Assembly (NCBI GenBank): GCA_035048485.1
Contig: CM068586.1
Coordinates: forward strand, 34,846,563-34,910,562
DNA: 64,000 bases
From: Pteria penguin
Taxonomy: Eukaryota > Mollusca > Bivalvia > Pterioida > Pteriidae
Direction: 5' to 3'
Shown here: positions 10,605 to 23,766 of the stretch, one piece after another
Layout: each line of letters starts with the position of its first letter
Position numbering within the stretch: position 1 is the stretch's first letter
Notes under the pieces: generated by a model
The model's input: the letters and a program-made list of their open reading frames with translations, nothing else
Databases searched by the model: none
Told to the model about the DNA's origin: nothing
Translations under genes and position numbers: made by a program

Positions 10605-12514
10605 CCTAGCTCTTATAAGTTTTCTTTACAACTTCATTAATTTGTTAGATATATTGGTTTAAAGGTTTCAAAAGAAGATAAAATAGACATTACAAACTCA
10701 GAATAATCCCATCTGTCATCGAGTTTAGAGATTAAAAATATATGTATCACGAAAGTTCCCTATAGATACTATTATATGTTTGAAAAGTTAAGGTAGAAGT
10801 TCAGTTGAACAAAATGTAAAGACCCACAGTAATTCAACATACAATTACATTGACTTATGCTGACAGTCTGTCCCTATTTAGTGCTGAAACGTTTTATGGT
10901 AATGAATTAATTTGTATAAATTTATTCATGAATTGGAAGCTTAATTATTTGTCATACATATATTTTCTCCTACGGAAAATTACTTTTGCATATTACGCAC
11001 ATTCTTGAGCGGTGAGCTTAGACACAGATGTTAGTGAATAATCCTTTAAAATCCATAAATATAGTGTTTTCTGTAATGAGGTGCTTGTCTGTTTATAATC
11101 CTACCCATCTCTGTCTTACTGTCTGGAATTTTCTCCTTATTTGATTTTTGTCCCTACAGGTCAGACATCAGTGTTTCAAGGTTGTCAAATTGCAATGATC
11201 TTTGAATAGCAAATGTTATGGAGACCTTATAGTTAACATATTTTAATTTAATGTCAATGTGTAATTATTGTGTCTGATAAAATCTCTTATTTCATAAGGG
11301 CATAAGATGGACATTCTCATTTACATTAAATACTTAGATTAAGGAAATTTAATTAAAAAGTTGAATAATTTTGGGTCTTTGCTTATTCTTGTACTATTCA
11401 ATTCAAGCTAATCTTAAACTTTTCAAACATGTAATAATATCTGTGGAGACAGTCCGTGATACTTTTTTTAGACTCCAAGCTCTATTATATATGGGATAAT
11501 TCTGAATTTTGTAGTGTCTCGTTTCTTTCCTAAAACTAATATATGTCTTCCAAATTAATGTATTTGGGATGTTTCACCGACATTTTAGATTGAAGCTGTA
11601 ACGAAACTTATAAGAGCTCAGCACAAGTGCTTGAGCGTGGATTTTAAAAGTGTTATTATCAAAATTCTTACTATTTCCGAAGTTGCAACCATCTCCTAAT
11701 TTTCAAAAGGCCACTCAAGGACCACAGATGTCATGTCCAAACATTGTTTTGAAGTTCCACCGATGACACCTCACCAGCATTTCTATTTTTCATATCTTTT
11801 GGACAGATTATATGACGTCACAAACATACTGTATGGTCTTCTACTTATATTTGATACGTGAGATACAGTTCCTTTCTTCACGGAAGCAAATTTCTTAGTG
11901 AACAATTATTATCACAAGTATATGATATAAAACGTACTAAATCAACATTCCGTTAAGTTTTACGGACGATACAAAGATTTTTGTGAATTATCGGATATCA
12001 TTGTCCGGCACGTTGACTTACTTATAAACCCTTTTAACGTAAGATTGGCACATGCGCGTACGCGCTTCTGGGTGGATCACGTATCAAGAGTAAACAAATG
12101 GCTACTCGCGACCATATTAAGAAATTGAAGATTGACTTACTACGAAGTTACACAGCTGATCTCGGTATAAACATAGAGAAGAAAAAGAAAGATGCAATAA
12201 TTAATGATATCCTGTATTCAAATACCCCTCTATCAGCACTGACACCGGCACGTGTATCCAGTTAGTTGAGTTACCTCCAACTCGAAACGGAGCCATCGAC
12301 GGTGTTAGAAAATTTGCCACCAATCACAACAGTTCACTACATTCAAATAAATGGTTCTCGTGATTTTTCTGACCTGCTATTTACAACCATTTATGACTTT
12401 ATCATATCGAGGAACAGAGATGATAGGCAGTCAAAATAAAACTTCAAAGGGCTGGACAAGTCCCTGCGTCATTATGATGCAGGAGATATTCAAGACATGG
12501 CATATGCCAAGGTA

Positions 12515-12858
12515 ATAAAGTATATTCTGGACTGAGACCGATTCCGATCACTTTACACAGATTTGACACCTTCTATACTAGAAGGTTACCTACTTCGACT
12601 TCTCCATATATAGATACATATGGAATTCACACGATTTGACTCTTTCTACGGGGTATATGTGACGGGTGTTGCTAGCAAGCAGGAGATGCTCACTCTCCCC
12701 GGGCACCTGATCTCACTCTATCACAGGGGTTCACATATGCTCTTCAAGTAGACATATTTTGTTATTTTCCATTCGTTTTTCATTTTCACTGATTTTGTAT
12801 GTCCTATGGTTTCATGATTTTTGGACTTGTGGTTTGGATTTATCCATCATCTTTACAT
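12515..12858 (+). mobile_element. 5'-truncated Penelope-like tail
   Basis: Nearly identical to the last 340 bp of the copy at 22395-23766, starting ATTCTGGACTGAGACC and ending TCCATCATCTTTACAT. It sits inside an intron of the YqaJ gene, directly after a splice donor. It contains the GGGCACCTGATCTCACT phrase shared by other tails in this window. Confidence 0.8.
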
Positions 12859-13139
12859 TAACAGATATTACTATTTATATATATTTTTTAAAATTTCAAT
12901 GAAATCAAGATTTAAAAAATGTTTCTGAACAAAGAGTGATTCCAGCCTATGATCCAGAACTATTGTACTGTTAGCTTAATTACTTTTTTGTAATCCCTAG
13001 CTAGCCACTATGTGAAGGCACATATTTTGTCAAATTTGATGGCGTATCAATAAAGAAGTTTTTCAGCAATATTCATGCTGAAATATACAATTTTGTAATA
13101 ATTCACGACGTACATACCAGACTTTTCTTTATAACCACT

Positions 13140-16100
13140 TTAATAAATACCAACACAATATTAACAATGTGAAAATAACTCCAGTAGAAAATATCTCTAA
13201 ATTTTAAGTGATACGAAATCAGATGTTAAAACACGACTTTTGGAAGCCGAGCTCTACTGGATTAAACAACTACAAAACCCATACCCTCTGGGTCTCAACG
13301 ACCAAATATATCGACAAGGTAATATTTCTTCTCAACAGAATAAGATCAATATTTTACATTAAGACATAATACTATTAGAAAACGTAGGTCACATGGTCGT
13401 CGTCGTAATCGTAACATCAGAAAACGTAATCGTTTAAATAGGTCATTAGACGATTTTCTATTTATCGCAAAAAATAATGGCCGTCATGAATTTTGCATGC
13501 ACTATCCTCTATTCCGGTAAATAAATTGAAACCTATCCTGGACGAAGCTGATCCTTGCAGTTTACGCAATTCTGATTGTATAAACTCAAATTGATTATTT
13601 TATTTTCATATAAAAAACTCTTTTCTCGTATTCCGTCTCTTTCACCCAAGCAGCAATTTCTCAAAATTAAATTTATGAAGGCTTCGATCTACTTAATATT
13701 TCTAATATTTTCCGTGATCATAGAGTCACACCTAAATCCCCCAATATTTTGAGAATTTAGAACCTCCACTCATTTGTTACCAGTACAAAAAGCCTATAAG
13801 AAATCTTATTTTTAATTATAATAGAGTTACATCTAACCCTGATATTTGAGACTCTATTTCGTCGTCGTGTTCTTGTGAAAATTCTAAATATGTTTATAAA
13901 CCGGCAGGTCATGATATTACTGGTGACCTAAACTGTATTTCGGACAAGAAATTGCGTACCCTTTTTGGAAAAGGACCTAAATATAGGTTACCGTCCAGGA
14001 TAGATTTCAATAAACGCCGTGATGTTATAGAAAATGCTTTAACTATAGATTGTAAACGTTGGTGTAAAAAAGAACAGGTAAAGGTTGATGTCTTAATGAT
14101 TGGAAATACGATTGGAATTGTCGATATCCGTATTAAGAACTTAACGGAAAATCCGCATTTATTTCAACAGCTTAATACATTGACGGCAAATTCTATTAAA
14201 AAGAGGATAGCTGAATTACATGCTAAATATGTCTTTGTTCCTGATGATAAAGCAGGTAATAACATAATAGTTGTTTGAAAACTATATTATATTGAAGTAC
14301 TTAAAAACGAATTAAACTCCACTCATACATATGTGGAAAGCCCTACCTCAAAAGACAGCACCTTGCACGATCACTTCATGACCATGTCCGACTTCAAAAT
14401 TAAAACTGATAAATCTGATCTACCAACCATGTATTGGCTCCCAAAACTACATAAAAGTCAATATAAATCACGTTTCATATCTAATTTTAGCCACTGCTCT
14501 ACTACGCTACTATCGAAAAATATTACGTCTGCTCTAACTGCTGTAAAAGATCATATTATAAAATATTGTGATGTCGCATTTCATAATAGTAACATCAATT
14601 ACTTTTGGTCAATTAAAAATTCTCATGAAGTTATAGACAAACTTCTTTCACTAAATTTCAAAGCGACTCAAATTTCTACATTTGATTTTTCTACACTTTA
14701 TACATCTCTGCCTCATGATTTGATTAAAAGCAAGTTGCTGTCTCTTATACAATGGTGTTTTCCCAGAGAATTTAAAACTTACATATGTACGTCCAATAAC
14801 TCCGGATTCTTTTCCAACAAACAATATACTTCATTTAAATACTGGACTTGCAAGGAATTATGTAAAGCACTAGATTTTCTCATGAATAATATTTTTGTGC
14901 ATTGTGATGGCAAGATATATCAACAAATAGTTGGGATTCCTATGGATACTAACTGCGCGCCTTTGATAGCAGATTTATTTCTTTATTGTTATGAGGGGGA
15001 TTTTATGGTTTCTATTAAAAAATCAAAACGCTTCGACCTCATTGACAAATTTAATAATACTTGCAGATATCTGGATGACATTTTGGTTATCGACAACCCT
15101 AAACAATTTATATCAGAAATATATCCACCAGAGCTCAAATTGAATAAAGCTAATACTTGAGATAAATCTACACCTTTCTTAGATTTGAACATCAAAATTA
15201 TCAACCACCTAATATATACTAATATTTATGATAACGTGAGGATTTGGGATTTCCTATTGTAAATTTTCCTTACTTGGATGGCGATGTCCCTCGACTACCA
15301 TCATATGGTATCTATATATCTCAATTAGTTCAATTTGCACTGATGTTTTGGACTTTCATAAACGAAATTTACAAATTACTACTAAACTTTTAACTCAGGG
15401 TTAAAAACAGATATCACAAGCTCAGAAAAACAATCGGCAAATTCTTTAGATCTTATTCAGAAATTCTATCTAAATTTGGAAATATTTCTTTTCAACACTA
15501 TGTATCCAATGGAATTTCCTATCTTAATTTTTACGGTGATCTCGTATATAAACTAAGGAATGTAAAAGGCTCCGATAACGTTATTTTATCATGTAATAAA
15601 ATAGTCAAACGTCTTCTAAATAGACAATATGACATTGAGATCATCAAAAAGACTATAGGTCTTGTATTTGGCCCCTCTACGGCCTTATGCAGACTTTTAC
15701 TTGAACGTTGCACGCTGACTAACAGGGCGGTTGGGACTATATGACGGACCTTTTCCAAACCTCTTTCAGAGGAGACATGGTCCTGAACCTCGTCCTCTCT
15801 GACTGTTAGTCGGGACTCCTACAGATCTAGGGTCTAAGCTCGCTTTCAGAATGGCAGAGCACGGTTTATCATGTTGATGTCGCATATATTTTTATATTAT
15901 TATGTGTTTTACAATACCTTACTTGTTTATATTTTTATTACCTCTCAATATGCGATACCTGTTGACCCTTGTTCTTTACATGGAGGATTATTTATAAATT
16001 TTTAAATGTACGTCCTTTGATTGTTCTGCTGTTATGGTGAGTGGGAAGGTAGGCCCGTAAACCGCTTAACCACACCATTTGTTTTGCTTTTGTCAAATTA

Positions 16101-16245
16101 AATGACCATCCTAAGTCGGTATCATAAGTGCACTACAATCAAATATTTTTGTAATGTGTTATATGTGCTAGTATATTATTGATATTCATGTATTGTACAG
16201 CTCCATGGTGACTTCTGCCACATAACTAAGTAACTCATCTTTTTT
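13140..16245 (+). pseudogene. Penelope-like retroelement copy 1 (GIY-YIG-like segment, then RT)
   Basis: At 13228-13325 the plus strand reads EAELYWIKQLQNPYPLGLND, which resembles the end of a GIY-YIG endonuclease. A basic linker and a GHDITGDL phrase follow, then KGPKYRLPS (from about 13960). The reverse transcriptase follows in the frame 14333-15160 with motif A TFDFSTLYTSLP, motif B GIPMDTNCAPL (usual G changed to D) and motif C YLDD at 15068-15079. A thumb-like region, broken by frameshifts, continues to about 15740 (TIGLVFGPSTALCR). A nuclease ahead of the RT is the order known for Naiad-type Penelope-like elements. Stops after 14278 and 15160, and stops in the linker, show it is dead. 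A 3' piece (16100-16240) recurs at 36215-36360. Confidence 0.75.
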
Positions 16246-19200
16246 TCTATTTTAAGGGCACAAGGGGATCTAGACCTCCTCTCTTCATTGATATGTAAAT
16301 ATAGGTCATGGTGCAATAAAAAGTAGGAACATATACCTGTGAAATTAGCATCTAGGTCTGTAGGTTTAAATTCTAATATTTTCTCTAAAGTGACAATCAA
16401 ATTTACAGTATGGGTCAGGTTGTGTTGTAGAATATATGCACTGGTTACTTTGGTCCCCATCTGGAAGTTACATGTACATGTCATTTATGAATTGCATAAA
16501 TTACAGTTGACACTCACATATATCATATGTTAAATAACATTGGTATTGATACACTTGAAATTGCAATGTGATATGTTTTGTGCAAAACACATGAGTCATA
16601 CTGTATCATGCTCAAAGCAAGTCAAGTATCCAACAATTTACCTCACTGAGTACCAAGACATTTAATGCAGTTATGATGGATTTAATCCAAATATTTATAG
16701 TACATTAAAGAAAATGAATTTCATAGATTTTAATGTTCATTGTTGAAACAGATTGATGAACAGACTACATACTTCAAGGCACTTTGTCTGGCATCTATGA
16801 AGAAACAGAGGTATCAGGTGTATGTCTGTATTTCTAAGGTTTCCAAAGATAGAGCCTGTGCTGTTGATTTTGCTTACTGTCAGTCTCCTATTGGGTAAGG
16901 TAATTGGTACAATCATTTATATTTACAGTTAAATTAATTCCTTGTGTTGAGCTCCAAATACCATTTTAGAGTTATATACATGTAATGATAATTTTCATTT
17001 CATAGTGAACAAGTGGTAAAATTCATTAATTTTTAATTTTATAGGCTAGGAAAATTGTGCAGTCATGTTGGAGGACTCTTATTTGCAATTTCTAGTAAAT
17101 GTTCGGTAAATGAATCAAGAACAGGAATACCATCTTCCAATACTGATCATTTGTCATGCATTGACTTTGATCCAAGACATTCGAGTGACAGAGTTGATGA
17201 CACAGTTTGGACATTGTCACAGCTTACAGATTTAAAATTGCTTTTCCCCCAAACAGGTAGATATACTGAAATTGTAAGAGATCTTAAAAATTGTCAGCAT
17301 GAAGGAATGGTCTATTTAATGTCCTGAATAATGGAACCTATTGGATGGCAATACTCATTAAAAATATTGAAAATACCATGATTGAAATAAAAGTATTCTT
17401 ATTCAACAAAGTATACAATTATATATAATTGCAAAAGAATTCAATTATTCACTAAAATGTATCATTTAAAAAATTAACAGACGGTAAAATAAATTGGTTA
17501 ACAGTAATAAAGTATCAAAAACAAATTACATATTGCAAATAGAGTTACACTTTACGACAAGTTACTAATTATTCATGAATATATACACATACATTGCAGT
17601 TCCTGACATGAAACTTACCACAGATGTTTGTATTCATTTCCTCATGAAGCACCTCAAAGCATCATAGCATGACGCCATAGTGTAATTCTATATTTGATAT
17701 AGATATGATGATGATATGAATTCTATATTAACTATATGAATCCCCTAGCAGGTGCATTTATCCTATATAATATGCTAACGTGCATTGTATATATGATAAA
17801 TGCACCATCTACGTGATTCATATATACAAGTGTGTAAATAATATACATGCATATCATAATCATGTATCAGAACTCTTAGTGTGCATATTAAAGCGTTATT
17901 CATGCATGGAAACAATTCATGAAATTCATGAAATGTATAAGAATAGCTTCAATAAAACTACAGGATATGACATATTTACGGCAAGTACCTGACAAAGAAC
18001 CACTTGCATATGTTGAGGAAGAGGTGGAAACAACTATCAATCCCTTAGAAAAAATGATGGGAAATATGGTTTCACAGTTGGAAATAGTGAGTGAAAAAAT
18101 TAATATATTACAATTGGTTACTTAGATTTTCGCAAGTATCAAAATTTCTATTTTCAAAACGCCAGCCTTCACAAAACCCACTACCTTTCCGCCCAAGGCT
18201 ACTAGATTTACTGTTGACTTGACAAAGCTGCCTTTCTAACTATACAATGGGCTAGTAGAATTTGTCTGTGGCCTAGTCTGGTTCGAAAAAGTTTTTGTAA
18301 GACTGAAATGTTCATCAGTCTTTAACATTGTCCTCTTAGTTTAGTTCCTCCTCCTGTGATTGACCTTGAGTTGTCAAAGTGAGACCAGAGGCCAACGGTA
18401 CTGTCCTATGTGGAAATTGCTTCATAGATGCCGCATTACAAGTTCCTTGTTTGGCGTTGTTTTGAGCGCTGACAGAAACCCAACCTCTTTGGTCAAACGG
18501 ATTATAGAGGGTTCTAGTCTTGAAAGGTATGGTCTACTGTGAAACACGGGAAATCAGTCTCCATTCCTTACGCGTATATTTTAAACCATGAATTGTGAGA
18601 GTATGATAATGACCTTGGATTTTGACCCTTTAGATTCTAGACTATTTCTTCTGATTGAAACTGCACATGTATGAAGAAAATATATTCACAATGATTTTAA
18701 AATATTTTTCAAAGGTGCCTGTACAAATGCATTTTGGAAAGTTTTGTCCCATTTGTGTAATGCTAAAAGATCAATGTTTGTGAAAAATCAATAAAATTTC
18801 CATTGAGAAAGGTCCCTGTAATGGACCTGATTTGAAGAAAACAAAACCCCCACTGATTACTACTGTTTTACCCTTTTAGATATTCCAGTCTACCAGATAC
18901 TGTACAGTGGGGCATTGATTGTGAGGAATCAGCTAGAGCAGATTATCTTTTGATATTAAAAATGCAAATGCAAAATGTATGGTACTACCTACTGGCTTAA
19001 CTTTATACCCTACGCACTCTTTCTTTGGAGCATCAAGTGATGGACAGGTAATTGAAAAGGATATTTCAAGCATTTTAGAAATCAAATGTCAATTTTCTAT
19101 AAATGGTACACCTACATGTATCCATGATAAGGAGGTTGCTGATATTTTATCCATGAATGATTCTAAATTTTGTATGGAAATGACTGAAGCAGGCCCCAAG

Positions 19201-20794
19201 TTAAAAAGGTCACACAAATTCTATGCTCAGGTGCAAGGGGAAATGGTCATAATGAGTCAACCATGGTGTGATTTTGTTTTATGGACGAATGCAAAATCGA
19301 ACAACATTTGCATTCACAGGGTTCATTTTGATGAAGAGTTTGTAACAAATATGATGCCAAGACTGGTCCAGTTCTATGTTTAGCATATTTTTCCAGTTCT
19401 ACTTAATAATGAATAATAAATAATGTCAATGAGGTTTACTTTTTTGTTGTTCTTGCAAAGTTTAAAATGTTATTAAAGTAACATACTCTTTGACTTTCAT
19501 GATATATGTATGTTACTGATAAATTAGAATTACATGTACTTCATATTTTACATTTGCACCCCAAACAAAACCCCACACAGCATTTCCTCATAAGCTAACG
19601 TTGTACCAAGTTTCAATCAAATTCCTTATCTCTTATCAAATTGTTGTCTTGAAACCTAATTTGGACAGACAGACAGACAAGGAAAAACACTATAGTCTCC
19701 TCACATTTCACTGGCAGCGGGCTAATAAGACAAATTCACCACCAATGAAATTCATACAATTCCCTCTTAAACTTGACCTACTTTTATCTATGTTGAATCC
19801 TGTGGTACAAGTGGGACATCTAAGTTTGTAAGCCAGCAACAAACTTGGAATATCTTTGTAGCTAGAGGGGCCAGTGATAATGGAAGAGTTCCTTCCAAAA
19901 GATGAAAGTTCTTTACTATTCCGATTGCTCTCTCAACTCCTTAATTGAGCAATTCCCTGTGTATGAAAAATTTCATTAGTGGTGAATTGGTCTCTGATTC
20001 CTCTGAAAGGGGGATATTAAGTATACAATTTCTTTCAGCAAGTAAATCTAAAATTTTAAAACCTTTATCTCTATTACACTATCATTGGGATCTAATAAAT
20101 GTAACAAACCTGACTCTTCAGTTATCTTGCGGTCTGATACACGTCCACTCCATGCTTCAGAAACGAAAGAAATTACACATGAAGGCGTAATACCTACTTA
20201 AAATTTCAAAGTGTCGTTATGCTTATAATTAAAAAGGTGAGGCTTTGATTGACCAAACTAGATGAACGTTGAAGAAAAATTTCAGTGCAATCTATAATAA
20301 TTCGTGTAGACTGATATTTCTTTTTAAATACAGAGGGCATTGTTAACATTTTCTCTTGTGGGGAAAGGATTAAGAAATTTCAATTTCTGATGTAGTAAAC
20401 AAATCCAGGTTGTGAAAATCATTGAAAAAGAAGATACAGACACATTAAATCTGTTTGCAATATCTTGAATATATAATCCTAATCTCATCCTCATCAGCAC
20501 AGCAAGCAGCTGATCAATTGGCCTAAGACTTGAGTCAACCTGTTTTGTCCTGTTGTTGATCGACTTTCACCCCTCCAATATGACATCCGGTTGCTTTTAC
20601 TGACTAGGTAACTGTTTGAAGTATAAAAGAAAATGAATATTGTGTGTTAATTACTTAATTGAGCAACTGTTTCACCTAGACACACAAAATTAACAATTCA
20701 GTTATAGTACAAGAAAGGTGACATTATATGCTACTTGCAAGTGATTGATTAATTAATCAATTATTGTTCATCATTACTCCGCAACTATTTTACA

Positions 20795-21020
20795 TTATAT
20801 GGCAATGGCATCTACCTTGATGCAATGTCTAGAAATTTATGAGCTTGCAACGGACACACCCAAATCAGTGGCAGATCTTTTACATGCCACGTGTACCGTG
20901 ACATATGGCATAAGTTTTTACGGTCTCATCTGCAAGACCGGTGTGACCACGGCAGGATTCAAATCCGGGACTTCTCAGATTTTAGATGAGTCCTCTACCA
21001 CTGGACCACACCGGTTCTAC
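20795..21020 (-). repeat. Degraded tRNA-derived SINE
   Basis: A diverged relative of the SINEs at 26181 and 36367, same orientation. It shows GGCATCT...TGATGCA, CAACGGACACACCCAAATCAG, CATGCCACG and, at the right end, the tRNA-like head with TCTACCACTGGACCACACCGG. It lies inside an intron of the transposase. Confidence 0.6.
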
Positions 21021-21645
21021 TTGCAAGTATATACTGCTTCTGTGTTTGAAAAATCCCAGATAAAGGTAACATGTTTCTTCAATTTCATATTTACTGGCAT
21101 TATTAGGAAAGATCTGATTATCTCCTGAATGGTTGAAATGCATAATGAAAAACAAATTTGTGTTGAAGTTAAATAGCTATAAGATGTATCCTATCTTACT
21201 TGAAGAACCAAAGAAACACAGTGAACGTTGAAATTCCCGTACAAAATCTTGTTGCAGCATCATTGTCCTTAATTCTATGGACACTCCATGTCTTATTCTC
21301 TAGCTCTTCCTTCAATTTCTGGTTTTCCTTCTCAAGTTTATCATTTTCCATCTGAAGAGGATCTGGTTCTGTTTGAGCTTCTGCATATACATTTATTGAT
21401 TCTTTATTGTTTAAGTTTCATGTGCATTTAATTATAGAGACATTATAAATTCTAGTCTAGAATAATGATAAAAAAGTCTTAAAAGTAATATATTATCCTG
21501 TAGTGCCCTGAAGTCACATTAATCAAATTTTAAATACAGATCCTTGGTGTTGATTTGATAAGAATGCAACAAATTTAAGGGCAGTTATTTGAAAATATAT
21601 CTTCAGTCTACATATTTGTAATAGGCAGGAGAAAAAGATGTGGCC

Positions 21646-21716
21646 AGAACCGGGAATCGAACCCACAATTGTCCGCTATCAAAGCTGACACACTCACCAT
21701 TGAGCTATCCCAGCCT
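21646..21716 (-). repeat. tRNA-like sequence, probably SINE head
   Basis: Minus strand: an A-box-like TAGCTCAATGGT and a B-box GGGTTCGATTCCC at tRNA spacing. The acceptor stem does not close cleanly and the anticodon stem is imperfect. It lacks the support needed for a functional tRNA and lies inside the decayed transposon. Confidence 0.45.
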
Positions 21717-22394
21717 ATACCCATCCATCACATATTCAGATTAAATGGTCATTCCCTACTGAGCAGGAGTAATGGCCAACTGAGATAATCTACATTTCCT
21801 GAAATGGAATAGTCTCATAATCAATCTCATGAATGTATGATATTCAATTATCTTTTAGTTTATTTGAATTATTTCATTTGTAATAGTTACCTGAGTCAAT
21901 AGTGGGACTAAGTTTAGGAATCTCAACATCATCTGTAAAGCAGTAAGCAACATCAACATCAGGAGAATGTCTGGATGGCTCATTATCATCTTGGTGTTTT
22001 GAGCAGCTGTAACAATCATGTGTTTATAGGGAGAACCGTTTCTGATCTGCTTTTATTCTTTTAGCCTCCTTTTCTATGGAAATGGTCTCCTAAAAAAACA
22101 AATGAAAAATTCAAAAAAATTATTTTAATGCATGAATTACTTTTTTAATTTATACATGTATTTTTCATTACATGTATTAAGTTCTGATTGAAATAAATTA
22201 GTTGGTTTTGAATCATTCCTGTTGGCATATGACTAGACTACACAATGGTGGATAACTTTTAATGCTGATATTGATAATATACTTGGAGACACCCCCTCCT
22301 TTCTGCATAGATCAGCCTTCAAATACACCTACTATGATGTGTGGATTGACAGCAGCCACCATAATCAAACAAAACCTAATTATGTTGTATATAT

Positions 22395-23766
22395 GAATAG
22401 ATATATCGATGCTTCTCACAAAAATATTATCAGAAATTAAATCTGGCCTTCATAGATATTGCGAAACAGTATATTCCAGAAGTGGAATCAATCAAATGTG
22501 GATCCTTAAAAATTCAAAAGAGTTGTTAGAACATCTAAAATCTAAAAGTTTTACTAAAATTCACTCCATCAAGTCTTTTGACTTTTCGACTCTTTACACA
22601 ACGATCCCTCATCAGAAATTAAAAGACAGATTAGCGGAAATTATTCAAAATGCATTTACTAGTAAAAACGGAAGCCGCAAATTCAAATATATAGTAATAG
22701 GCCACGATAAAACTTACTTTGTTAGGGAAAATTCTGATTCCAAAAATAAATACACTGAAACAGCTGTCATCCAGATGTTGAACTTTCTTATCGATACCAT
22801 TTTTGTGGTGTTTGGAGGTAAGGTTTTTCAACAAATTGTCGGCATTCCAATGGGCACTAACTCTGCTCTGCTTCTGGCTGACATATTCCTTTATTCATAC
22901 GAAGCTGAGTTCATTCAGTCTTTGCTTTCGCAAGGAAAAAAACAATTGGCTCTTGGCTTCAATTTTACTTACAGATATATAGATGACTTGCTTTCAATTA
23001 ATAATCCTTCATTCGCGGATTACCTTAGCATCATCTATCCAAGTGAACTGGAGGTCAAAGAAACCACAGAAACTAGTAATTCTACTTCGTATTTAGATAT
23101 TATGTTGTCTTTCGACATTAATGGTCAATTGAACACCTCTCTCTATGACAAACGTGACGATTTCAATTTCGCTATCACAAACTTTCCTTTCAAAGTAGCA
23201 ACATTCCATCATCGCCCGCATACGGCGTATTCATATCTCAGTTAATACGTTATTCCAGAGCATGTTCAAATTATAATGACTTTGTTCTGAGGGCTAGGCG
23301 ACTTTCAGTTAAGCTGCTCAACCAGGGTTATATATGTGCTAGACTAGCATCGTCACTGAGGAAGTTCTACGGTCGTTACGAGACTCTTATTACTCCATTT
23401 GATATCTCGTTATCCAGACTTTTAAATGATATTCTGGACTGAGACCGATTCCGATCACTTTACACAGATTTGACACCTTCTATACTAGAAGGTTACCTAC
23501 TTCGACTTCTCCATATATAAATACATATGGAATTCACACGATTTGACTCTTTCTACTGGGTATATGTGACGGGTGTTGCTAGCAAGCAGGAGATGCTCAC
23601 TCTCCCCGGGCACCTGATCTCACTCCATCACAGGGGTTCATATATGCTCTTCAAGTAGACATATTTTGTTATTTTCCATTTGTTTTTCATTTTCACTGAT
23701 TTTGTATGTCCTATGGTTTCATGATTTTTGGACTTGTGGTTTGGATTTATCCATCATCTTTACATT
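22395..23766 (+). pseudogene. Penelope-like retroelement copy 2, 5'-truncated
   Basis: An open RT frame runs 22409-23245. It holds motif A SFDFSTLYTTIP, motif B GIPMGTNSALLLADIFLY and motif C YIDD at 22976-22987, then DKRDDFNFAITNFPF. The N-terminal nuclease and palm start are missing, so insertion was 5'-truncated at about 22395. The 3' non-coding part runs to TCCATCATCTTTACAT at 23750-23765. It is the closest relative of the minus-strand copy at 29354-31009. It sits inside an intron of the THAP/DDE gene, so it is younger than that transposon's insertion or travelled with it. Confidence 0.8.

Larger units (their letters stand above)
12100..19383 (+). pseudogene. SAP-like / SWIM / YqaJ nuclease gene of the transposon, decayed
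   Basis: Exon pieces are visible in order. At 12100 an ATG starts a short SAP-like helix region (KLKIDLLRSYTADLGI). Around 12240-12510 a conserved stretch with DIQDMAYAK ends at a good donor, AAG|GTAATA. At about 16752-16898 comes an exon that splits glycine with the next at 17045-17256; together they form a SWIM-type zinc motif in which the second cysteine of C-x-C is serine, followed by GKLCSHVGGLLF. At 18879-19383 lies the YqaJ/lambda-exonuclease-like core: WGIDCEESAR, GASSDGQ, ILEIKC, FYAQVQGEM and WCDFVLWT, the usual order of acidic and glutamine positions. Stops near 12264 and 12436 and a frameshift near 18950 break it, and retroelements fill its introns. The proposed role is a nuclease assisting transposition, by family knowledge only. 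Confidence 0.65.

Noticed and set aside
21646..21716. Possible functional tRNA on the minus strand
   Set aside because: A and B boxes are present, but the acceptor and anticodon stems are imperfect and it lies in transposon DNA; treated as a SINE head.
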